Source of the DNA: Flavobacterium reichenbachii
Lineage (GTDB): Bacteria > Bacteroidota > Bacteroidia > Flavobacteriales > Flavobacteriaceae
DNA: 64,000 bases
Assembly (NCBI RefSeq): GCF_002217435.1
Contig: NZ_MUHF01000001.1
Span: 168,066-232,065, forward strand
Direction: 5' to 3'
Below the pieces are notes generated by a model. It had not been told where the DNA came from. It worked only from the letters and a program-made list of their open reading frames with translations, and searched no databases. This document shows positions 36,925-44,083 of the stretch, piece by piece (positions within the stretch are counted from its first letter, which is position 1; every line of letters starts with the position of its first letter). The translations under genes were made by a program, and so were the position numbers.

Positions 36925-37915
36925 TTTGTTCTTCTAAAGGTTTAAATTCCCAAGCATCATCAAAATAAGTAGAACCTATTCTTCCCAACATATAAAAACC
37001 TCTGTTATTAATCGCAAAACCTACAGCATCTGTTCTGGTTGCACCTTCCATAGCAGTTCTTTCTAACCATGTATCAGTACTTGGATTGTATTCCCAAACG
37101 GTTTTTATACTCTCGCCGCCTACTATATAACCTAATCCATTCATGGTAAAACTAGAAGCATTAGAACGGACAATGGCATAGTCATCATTGTAAGTATAAT
37201 CGTCATCAGTATCTTTGTCAATATCACGTTTTCTGGTCCAAACATCTGTTGCAGGATCAAATTCCCAGAAATCTTCCTGCATAACACCATTGTTAACACC
37301 TGTTACCAAATAAGCTTTATCGGCAATTACAAAGACAGTAGCATTACGTCTTTTATTACCGCTAAATCCATTTACAAGAGTCCATGTATTTGCTTGATCA
37401 TCATATTGGTAAAAATCTTTTAAATAATTTCCATCGTAACCTGTTCCAAAATAAGCTTTTCCGCCAGCCTGAAAACCTAGAGCTCCATAACGCGCTGTTC
37501 CTGCAAAATCAGTTTTTTGAGTCCAGCTGTTACCATTTGGATCATATTGAAAAAAATCTTTCAATTTATTAGTTCCATCATAACCAAGTCCGACATAACC
37601 TTTGTCATTAAGAGTAAAACTAGATGCAGAACTTCTGCCAACTCCAGTAAAATCTGCTTTTTGTTCCCAATAATCCCCATTTGAATTATAAGCCCATAAA
37701 TCTTTTAAATAAACATCTCCCGTATAGCCTGTTGCTACATAAGCATAATCTCCAATAACAAAACTGGTAGCACTAGATCTTGCAGGTCCGTCAAATGCCG
37801 ATTTTTTAACCCAGTTTCCTATCAAATCATCATCGTCATCGTCGTTACTGCAGCTAACAAAAAAGAGGCTCGAAAAAAGTGCCGCGAATAATATTCCTTT
37901 TTTTAAATTATTCAT
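36908..37915 (-). CDS. Kelch-repeat lipoprotein
   Basis: A 335-residue lipoprotein (signal ending FFVSC, lipid cysteine about 22) followed at once by an Asp run (SNDDDDDD), which could act as a surface-export signal of flavobacterial lipoproteins. The body is a beta-propeller of about six kelch repeats, each with a conserved G-Y/G-L-x-D-x-W/F-Y pattern (for example YVATGYTGDVYLKDLWAY, YVGLGYDGTNKLKDFFQY, YFGTGYDGNYLKDFYQYD). Such propellers bind proteins or glycans. Its partner is unknown; the neighbouring barrel and kinase genes are candidates. Confidence 0.85.
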   Translation of the reverse strand: MNNLKKGILFAALFSSLFFVSCSNDDDDDDLIGNWVKKSAFDGPARSSATSFVIGDYAYVATGYTGDVYLKDLWAYNSNGDYWEQKADFTGVGRSSASSFTLNDKGYVGLGYDGTNKLKDFFQYDPNGNSWTQKTDFAGTARYGALGFQAGGKAYFGTGYDGNYLKDFYQYDDQANTWTLVNGFSGNKRRNATVFVIADKAYLVTGVNNGVMQEDFWEFDPATDVWTRKRDIDKDTDDDYTYNDDYAIVRSNASSFTMNGLGYIVGGESIKTVWEYNPSTDTWLERTAMEGATRTDAVGFAINNRGFYMLGRIGSTYFDDAWEFKPLEEQNDDDN

Positions 37916-37931
37916 AGTGTATTAAATTTAT

Positions 37932-38774
37932 TTATTGTTTGTATTTGATGCCAATTCCTAAAATGTATCCTTTGCCTGTATTAAAATCATATACTGTATG
38001 ATTGTTAGTATCAATCAAATTGTATTTTTTGTCGAAATCATAACCAGCTTTAAAATTTAAAAACCAATTTTTATCTACATTTCTCTCATATTCAACTGCA
38101 GTCGTCATTTGCGATAAAACTGCTTTCGAAGCATTATTATTCAATTCATTTGTGGAGTCTAAATGATAAAAATTACCATTAAAGCTATTACTTAAAACAA
38201 ACTGGTTTCTAATGTTGTTAGAGTACGAAATTTTAGAATCCGGATACCCAATCAGCATATTACTGCTGTTATTTATTTTATAATTTAAAGACAAGACAGG
38301 TCTGTATTTAGGATAGCCAAATGCAGTTGTTCTTGCTGCTCCAATAATTATAGTTGTACTTGGGATTAATTGCTGATTAATTTCAAAACCTCCCAAAACA
38401 GTAAGATCAGACATATCGAGAGTGCGCTCAAAATTTGCAGTTGGTGTAACATAAAACTTTATTTTAGTTTTATTAGAAACATCATATAAAAATCCTAATG
38501 TGTTTTGAATCTCATTCCACTGATCCAAATTTTCAAAATTTTTAAAACTGCCCGAATCATAATTCACTTTCAAATTTGCATATTCCAATTGGTTTGAAAT
38601 CGTAATTTTTGAGTTTATCTTTTTATTAAATGATACATTAATATTAGTTTCATTAAAATTGATTTTCTCAGTTGATTCTGTTTTTACATTCACTGAGGCA
38701 TATAATTTTTCCTGAGCTTTTATGCTGAAGAATGAAATCGTAAAAATCGAACAAACTAAAAATCTTATTTTCAT
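37932..38774 (-). CDS. Outer-membrane beta-barrel protein (DUF6268-like)
   Basis: A 280-residue protein with signal peptide (residues 1-20, FFSIKAQ) and alternating amphipathic strands ending IGIKYKQ. It is a probable outer-membrane barrel of 12 or so strands. I associate it with the DUF6268 group seen next to kelch and DUF4907 genes, but this is from memory of neighbours and not certain. It is the first gene of the minus-strand operon; a -7 box lies just upstream. Confidence 0.7.
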   Translation of the reverse strand: MKIRFLVCSIFTISFFSIKAQEKLYASVNVKTESTEKINFNETNINVSFNKKINSKITISNQLEYANLKVNYDSGSFKNFENLDQWNEIQNTLGFLYDVSNKTKIKFYVTPTANFERTLDMSDLTVLGGFEINQQLIPSTTIIIGAARTTAFGYPKYRPVLSLNYKINNSSNMLIGYPDSKISYSNNIRNQFVLSNSFNGNFYHLDSTNELNNNASKAVLSQMTTAVEYERNVDKNWFLNFKAGYDFDKKYNLIDTNNHTVYDFNTGKGYILGIGIKYKQ

Positions 38775-38790
38775 TACTTAATTATTGGTT

Positions 38791-38798
38791 CAAAAGTA
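38791..38798 (-). promoter_or_regulatory. -7 promoter box for the barrel-kelch-kinase operon
   Basis: On the minus strand TACTTTTG matches TAnnTTTG and lies 16 bases before the ATG at 38774. The 230-base region to 39004 separates this operon from the divergent DUF4270 gene and is the natural place for operator sites of the local LytTR regulator. Confidence 0.5.
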
Positions 38799-38981
38799 GG
38801 TGGCAGATGGCTTTAAAAAAAAGAAGATATATGTATGCCCCTTTTTGATAGACTAAATGAGCGTTTTTTAGGTTGAATGAAGTATCGGCTTCCGTATATG
38901 TATTGTAGATGATTTTTTCCTGTTTATAGTCTAAAAACACGCAACTGTATATGTTATAGTGTGGTGCAGGAGAGTGCATTT

Positions 38982-38989
38982 TATATTTG
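38982..38989 (+). promoter_or_regulatory. -7 promoter box for the DUF4270 gene
   Basis: TATATTTG matches TAnnTTTG and overlaps an in-frame TTG codon at 38987. The gene therefore starts at the ATG at 39005, 15 bases further on. Confidence 0.55.
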
Positions 38990-39004
38990 TTCAAAAAATT
39001 CATT

Positions 39005-40333
39005 ATGAACAAGTTTTTATTGATACTGCTTTTTGCAATTACTCTCTTTTCATGCGGAACGGATACGGATGCCGGCGAATTTGTTGTTGGATCTGATTAT
39101 CTGGCTGCAAACAATAAAGTAGTTTTGATTGATACTGTAACTGTTGATATGTCTACAATAAATTTTGACTCACTTGCAACTTCAAGTCAAGGCAGAATTT
39201 TGATTGGTAATTACAACGATCCTATTTTTGGGAAAGTAAAATCAAACAGTTATTTCCAGTTGTCTACAAGTACTTACGCGCTTTATACCACTGGATCTGA
39301 TACTCAGGCAGTCAATTATGTTTTTGACTCGATTTCTATGATTTTAAAATATGATAACTATTATTATGGAGATACTACAGCAGTTCAGAAATTTGATATT
39401 CATCGATTAACACAAAAAGTAAAGCCAAATACAAACGACGATAGTTTTTATAATAATTCGGCTTTGGCTTACAGCGAAGAAAGTCTTGGATCCATTTCCT
39501 TTAAGCCGCGTCCAATTCAAAAAGATTCTATTAATATTAGAATGAATGATGCTTTTGGAACAGCACTTTTTCAAAAACTAAAGTCAAGAGAACTTACAGA
39601 TTTTGATAGTTTTACCGAATATTTAAAAGGTTTAGTTCTGGTGCCAAATACAACCAATTCTTCGAGTGTTATTGGTTTTAGTACAGCAACGAGTAAAGTG
39701 CGGCTGTATTATTCAAAATACCAAGCCGATACAGATGAAATTTCATATTACATAGATTTTACAATTTTAGATACTTCAAAGCAGTTTAATGCAATATCAC
39801 TCGATAAAACAGGAACCTTACTCCAAAATCTGCCCATTTCCAGCAGTAAACTGGTCAGTAGTGCTACAAGTAATCAGGGGTTTATACAATCGGGTACCGG
39901 AGTGGCCTGTCGGATTGATTTTCCAAATATCAAACAGCTCAAATACATTGCAGATAACGGGGCAATTGTTGATGCCGAATTGATTTTGAAACCTGTTAAT
40001 AATTCCTATTCTGCCCAATATCCACTAGCAGATTCTCTTGCGATTTATGTAGGCGATAATTTAAACAGAATTAGTACTTCATTAGCAAATTCTGCCGGAA
40101 CAGCGGTTTACGGTATACTAAATAAAAAAAGCGATGAGTTTAATGAGAATATAGGTTACTCCATGCATATTGGTAATTTTCTGCAGAAGGAAATGCTGAA
40201 ACAAACAGATGCCCGATCTTCTCTAATTTTTACGCTTCCGGGAATCTCTAAAACAGTAAATCGAATTGTTTTAGGAGATCAAAAGCATTTGAACAATAAA
40301 ATTCAACTGAAAATTTATTACATCTCTTATTAA
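39005..40333 (+). CDS. DUF4270-family lipoprotein
   Basis: A 442-residue lipoprotein with signal MNKFLLILLFAITLFSC (lipid cysteine at 17) and an acidic start of the mature chain (GTDTDAGE). The body matches the DUF4270 family as I know it, with GRILIGNYNDPIFGKVKSNS and FDSISMILKYDNYYYGDT near the N-terminus and the C-terminal LADSLAIYVGDNLNRIS. The function is unknown. It is divergent from the kelch/kinase operon, and its stop overlaps the next ATG by one base (TAATG), so it is coupled to the barrel protein that follows. Confidence 0.82.
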   Translation: MNKFLLILLFAITLFSCGTDTDAGEFVVGSDYLAANNKVVLIDTVTVDMSTINFDSLATSSQGRILIGNYNDPIFGKVKSNSYFQLSTSTYALYTTGSDTQAVNYVFDSISMILKYDNYYYGDTTAVQKFDIHRLTQKVKPNTNDDSFYNNSALAYSEESLGSISFKPRPIQKDSINIRMNDAFGTALFQKLKSRELTDFDSFTEYLKGLVLVPNTTNSSSVIGFSTATSKVRLYYSKYQADTDEISYYIDFTILDTSKQFNAISLDKTGTLLQNLPISSSKLVSSATSNQGFIQSGTGVACRIDFPNIKQLKYIADNGAIVDAELILKPVNNSYSAQYPLADSLAIYVGDNLNRISTSLANSAGTAVYGILNKKSDEFNENIGYSMHIGNFLQKEMLKQTDARSSLIFTLPGISKTVNRIVLGDQKHLNNKIQLKIYYISY

Positions 40334-41568
40334 TGAAAAATAAAATATTTTTTTTTAGCTGCCTCATTTTAATGTCGCTTACCTCATTTGCTCAAAGTAT
40401 ATCTAGTTCACCATATTCATTATACGGATTAGGAAGTGTGTATGATTCAGATTTTGGAACACTTCCATCCATGGGATCTTCTGGTATGGCTTTGCCGTCA
40501 AGCGATTTTATCAACAACTTAAATCCGGCTTCTTTAGGTTTTATGCCTCAAAATCACTTTATGTTTGATATTGGAGGAAAATCGATTGGAACAACTTATC
40601 AAAGTGGCTCAAGAACAGAAAAACGCAACAATTTTCAATTTTCTCATTTAGCATTTGCTTTTCCTCTCAGCAAAAAATCTGGTTTTAGTGTTGCTTTACG
40701 TCCTTACTCAAGTGCGGCGTTTAAAATATCAAATCTTAAGCTGCCGATTGCAGATAGTCAAGAATCCTATTATTTAACAGCTGTCGGCACTGGCGGACTA
40801 AATAATTTAGATTTCTCCTACGGGTATAGTTTTAACAAGAAACTCTCAATAGGAGCAACGGCATCTGTGTTATTTGGAAATACAGAAGAAGACAGAACTT
40901 TTCTAATCGTAAATTCTCTAACAAACATTCACAGAAAAACAAATTATAATGGTGTGCGTACAACGTTGGGAGCACAATATAAAATCGATTCTACTTTAAC
41001 AATTGCCACAACTTTTAAAGTTCCTACTCAAATTAAAGCTTCAAAAGTGCAATCTGTACAAACCGTATCCGATGAGGTAGTGACAACAGTAGAGGCAGAA
41101 GCATCTTCTGATGCTGATGATTATTATATGCCGTTAGAATTTGGTGTAGGGATTAGCAAGCGCTTTAAAAACAATATAAACATGACTTTTGATTATGAAA
41201 AAAGTTTATGGGACGAAACGAAGCAATCTGATTCATACGGTGATTTTGTAAATCAAGACAGGTTTGCCCTTGGTTTTAGTTATGGTACAAAGAAAAACGT
41301 GAGAAGATATTGGGACAGAATAAAATATTCTACCGGACTAAATTTTGACACCGGTTATCTTGAAGTAGACGGAAAAAGGGTAAACAATGCATCTTTTTCT
41401 CTGGGGCTTTCTCTGCCAATAGAAAACACATATTCAGCTTTGAATATTTCGTATTCCTACGGACAGAAAGGCAGAGTAGCTGATAATTTAATTAAAGAAA
41501 ATTATCATAAAATATCAATTAATCTATCGTTAGACGGAATTTGGTTTGTTAAACGAAAAATAGATTAA
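40333..41568 (+). CDS. Outer-membrane beta-barrel protein
   Basis: A 411-residue protein with signal peptide (residues 1-20, TSFAQ). The mature N-terminus (SSSPYSLYGLGSV, then NLNPASLGFM) resembles the plug-like start of OmpP1/FadL-type barrels, and the remainder shows regular amphipathic strands ending ISINLSLDGIWFVKRKID. It is coupled to the DUF4270 lipoprotein gene, suggesting the two products work together at the outer membrane. The substrate is unknown. Confidence 0.75.
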   Translation: MKNKIFFFSCLILMSLTSFAQSISSSPYSLYGLGSVYDSDFGTLPSMGSSGMALPSSDFINNLNPASLGFMPQNHFMFDIGGKSIGTTYQSGSRTEKRNNFQFSHLAFAFPLSKKSGFSVALRPYSSAAFKISNLKLPIADSQESYYLTAVGTGGLNNLDFSYGYSFNKKLSIGATASVLFGNTEEDRTFLIVNSLTNIHRKTNYNGVRTTLGAQYKIDSTLTIATTFKVPTQIKASKVQSVQTVSDEVVTTVEAEASSDADDYYMPLEFGVGISKRFKNNINMTFDYEKSLWDETKQSDSYGDFVNQDRFALGFSYGTKKNVRRYWDRIKYSTGLNFDTGYLEVDGKRVNNASFSLGLSLPIENTYSALNISYSYGQKGRVADNLIKENYHKISINLSLDGIWFVKRKID

Positions 41569-41570
41569 TA

Positions 41571-42347
41571 TTAAAAGTCTTTTTTGACTGCTGGATATTT
41601 ATATTCTAAAATTGATTCTAAAACTTTTGGATCTGAGTTCGTGTAAAATTCAGGCTCGCTTTTAAGTGCGTCGCTAAAACCAACTTTTTCGCGCAAAATA
41701 TTTTGAGTCTGTCTTGCAACAGCTTCTCCAGAATCTATAATCTGAATGTGCTCCGGAAGGATTTTTTTAATCTGTGGAATTAAATACGGATAATGACTGC
41801 ATCCCAATACTAGATAATCAATATTGGCTTCAATCATAGGATGGAGATAAGACTCCAAAAGGGTTGTCATTTCCGGAGAATAAAGGTTTCCGTCTTCAAT
41901 AAGTTGTACAAGTCCGTAACCAACCTGTTCAATTATTTTGGTATTCTGAAACATTTCAGCTGTTTTATTAAACAGCTCACTGTTTAGAGTTCCTTTGGTT
42001 GCCAGTATACCTATAACTTCGGTTTTAGAATTATTAGCAGCGGGTTTAATAGCCGGCTCAATTCCTATGAATGGAATATCATACGAAGCACGAAGTTCCT
42101 GGATTGCATTTGTTGTTGCAGTATTGCAGGCTACAACAATTAACTTGCAATTCATCTCGAGCAGTAAATCAACATTTTTTTTACTTAAGGCAACAATTTC
42201 CTCTTTGCTTTTCTGCCCATAAGGAGCATTTTTGCTGTCGGCTAAATAAATTGTTTTTTCGTTCGGAAGAAGATCGTGAATAGCGCTCCAGATTGAAGTT
42301 CCTCCAATACCAGAATCAAAAACGCCTATAGGATTACTATTTGTCAT
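41571..42347 (-). CDS. murI: Glutamate racemase
   Basis: A 258-residue cytosolic enzyme that makes D-glutamate for peptidoglycan. The N-terminal IGVFDSGIGG and the two catalytic cysteines, VVACNTATTNA and VLGCSHYPYL, are present. The start ATG lies only four bases after a -7 box, so the mRNA may be almost leaderless. It is convergent with the barrel gene, two bases apart. Confidence 0.95.
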   Translation of the reverse strand: MTNSNPIGVFDSGIGGTSIWSAIHDLLPNEKTIYLADSKNAPYGQKSKEEIVALSKKNVDLLLEMNCKLIVVACNTATTNAIQELRASYDIPFIGIEPAIKPAANNSKTEVIGILATKGTLNSELFNKTAEMFQNTKIIEQVGYGLVQLIEDGNLYSPEMTTLLESYLHPMIEANIDYLVLGCSHYPYLIPQIKKILPEHIQIIDSGEAVARQTQNILREKVGFSDALKSEPEFYTNSDPKVLESILEYKYPAVKKDF

Positions 42348-42351
42348 TATA

Positions 42352-42359
42352 CAAATTTA
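42352..42359 (-). promoter_or_regulatory. -7 promoter box for murI
   Basis: On the minus strand TAAATTTG ends four bases before the murI ATG. Transcription would start at or next to the start codon. The nearest TTG lies 27 bases upstream, longer than usual. Confidence 0.45.
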
Positions 42360-42439
42360 GTATTTTTTTGAAATAAATTTATACCTCAAAGTAGGTGAAA
42401 TTTCTTAATTTATCTCTTTTTATATTTTAATTTAATGTA

Positions 42440-42480
42440 AAAAAAAACTGCTCAACTTTTTAAAGAATTGAGCAGTTTTT
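42440..42480 (-). terminator. Terminator after the bamA-skp operon
   Basis: Stem AACTGCTCAA/TTGAGCAGTT (42446-42477), with A-run on the left giving the minus-strand U tract. It sits just after the last skp gene and before murI on the minus strand; the right-hand T run could also serve the plus strand. Confidence 0.85.
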
Positions 42481-42497
42481 TATAATGAATTCGTTGA

Positions 42498-43001
42498 TTA
42501 GAATCCTAAATCTTTTTTAACATCAGCAGTAATGTTTGGACCATCAGCTAATAATAAAGTAGAACCGTCTAATACATATTGGAAACCTTTAGCTTTTCCA
42601 ACTTTTTGGATAGAAGCTCTAACTTTTTCCATTAATGGTTTTACGATATCAGTTTCTTTTTGTTGAAGTTCTTTTTGAGCATTGTCTCTGTAGTCAACAA
42701 TTCTTTTTTGCATGTCTTGAACCTCTTTAGAACGCTCACCGTTTACAGCATCAGTTACAGTTGCAGCTTCAGCCTCATACTTTTTAATTTTTACTTGGTA
42801 TTCATCAACCATTTTTTTGTATTCAGCATCGTATGTACCACTTAATTTTTGCAATTGGTTTTGAGCATCAAGCATTGCAGGCATTTTCGACATAATCTCG
42901 CTAACATCAACATGGGCTACCTTTGCCTGTGCGTTCATTGTGTTACTTGCTCCTAAAATAAGTATCGCAGCAATTAGTAAAGTTTTGATTTGTTTCATCA
43001 T
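42498..43001 (-). CDS. Skp/OmpH-family periplasmic chaperone (short)
   Basis: A 167-residue periplasmic protein with signal peptide (cleavage after MNAQA, about residue 26) and a central coiled-coil hairpin (about 45-125, KKMVDEYQVKIKKYEAEA and related), the plan of Skp trimers that hold unfolded outer-membrane proteins. The C-terminal VGKAKGFQYVLDGSTLLLADG is the family's conserved end. It lies 14 bases after a longer paralogue and follows bamA. Confidence 0.92.
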   Translation of the reverse strand: MMKQIKTLLIAAILILGASNTMNAQAKVAHVDVSEIMSKMPAMLDAQNQLQKLSGTYDAEYKKMVDEYQVKIKKYEAEAATVTDAVNGERSKEVQDMQKRIVDYRDNAQKELQQKETDIVKPLMEKVRASIQKVGKAKGFQYVLDGSTLLLADGPNITADVKKDLGF

Positions 43002-43015
43002 TTTTAAAATATTAA

Positions 43016-44041
43016 TTAATTATTGGTCGTATTAGGTTTTTGTGTTTCGGCTTCCTTAGCTTTTTTTGCCGCTTCTCTTTCTTCTAATATTTTCTTTCTC
43101 TTTTCTTCTAATTCTTTTTTGCGCTCTTCATATAACCTTTGTCTTTCTTCAACTTTCGCAGAAGCTGGTGGCTGAGTTGTGGTTTCAGTTCCAGTTGCTG
43201 CAGGTTTTGCTGTTGCATCAGTTTTTACTGCTGGATCTGTAGTTGTAGAAGTGCTGTTTGGCTTAGCTGTTTCAGAAACCGTGCCATTTTTTTTAGCTGC
43301 TCTCTCGGCTGCTAATGCATTTCTTCTATCTTCATATTCCTTTTTCTTAGCCTCTTGTTCTAGTTTACGGTCTTGAATTAACTTCTCTCGGGCGGCCCTT
43401 TTCTCATCCAATGCTTTTTGACGATCTGCCATTGCAGGATTCTCATCAATTGCGTTTTCAAGATTTTCTTTTATTTCCTGATCTTTTAATTGTTTTTTAG
43501 TCAACTGTTCGCGTTTTTCAGTTCTGTTTAGAACACGTAAAACCTGATCACTTATATCAAATCTTTTGTTACTAAAAAGCATTGTTAAATCTGATGATCT
43601 GTCAAAGATAAAATCATAATTTTTAGCTTCAGCGATATCTTGAACAGCAGTAAAAACTTGATCTTGAATTGGCTTTGCCAATGCTGCTTTTTGTCTAATT
43701 AAATTTCCCTGAGGCCCAAATAATTTATCCTGATAACTCAGCATTTCGCTTTCAAGAAATTTAATTTCAGTTTCTCTTTCCTCAATTAACTCTTTAGTGA
43801 GTAAAGCTTTTTCTGCTTTTAGGCTTTCCTGTAATTTGTTAATTTCAATTTTTTTAGTCTCAATTTCTTGCTTCCATTTCTGAGCCTTTAACTCTAATTG
43901 GGATTTAGCTTCCTTATAATCAGAAACATTCTCCAAAATATATTCCATGTCAATATACCCAATCCTAGTCGTTTTTCCTTGAGCCTGAGCAGTATGTGCT
44001 ACAATCAAGGCTAAAAATATAAATAAATACTGTTTTCTCAT
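43016..44041 (-). CDS. Skp/OmpH-family periplasmic chaperone (long)
   Basis: A 341-residue paralogue. Residues 1-175 are a normal OmpH module: signal peptide (ending HTAQAQ), IGYIDMEYILENVSDY, coiled coil, and AEAKNYDFIFDRSSDLTML. A long extension (about 180-341) is charged and low in complexity, with Lys/Glu/Arg helices and a Thr/Pro/Ala-rich segment about residues 255-300, ending REAAKKAKEAETQKPNTTNN. The extension is not part of classical Skp and may reach other periplasmic factors. It lies between bamA and the short skp gene. Confidence 0.9.
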   Translation of the reverse strand: MRKQYLFIFLALIVAHTAQAQGKTTRIGYIDMEYILENVSDYKEAKSQLELKAQKWKQEIETKKIEINKLQESLKAEKALLTKELIEERETEIKFLESEMLSYQDKLFGPQGNLIRQKAALAKPIQDQVFTAVQDIAEAKNYDFIFDRSSDLTMLFSNKRFDISDQVLRVLNRTEKREQLTKKQLKDQEIKENLENAIDENPAMADRQKALDEKRAAREKLIQDRKLEQEAKKKEYEDRRNALAAERAAKKNGTVSETAKPNSTSTTTDPAVKTDATAKPAATGTETTTQPPASAKVEERQRLYEERKKELEEKRKKILEEREAAKKAKEAETQKPNTTNN

Positions 44042-44083
44042 AACATAACTTTATTTGATGATTTTTAACCAAACGCTTTTTAT

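Noticed and set aside
38987..39004. Upstream TTG start for the DUF4270 gene
   Set aside because: It overlaps the TATATTTG box and would spoil the lipoprotein signal starting at 39005.
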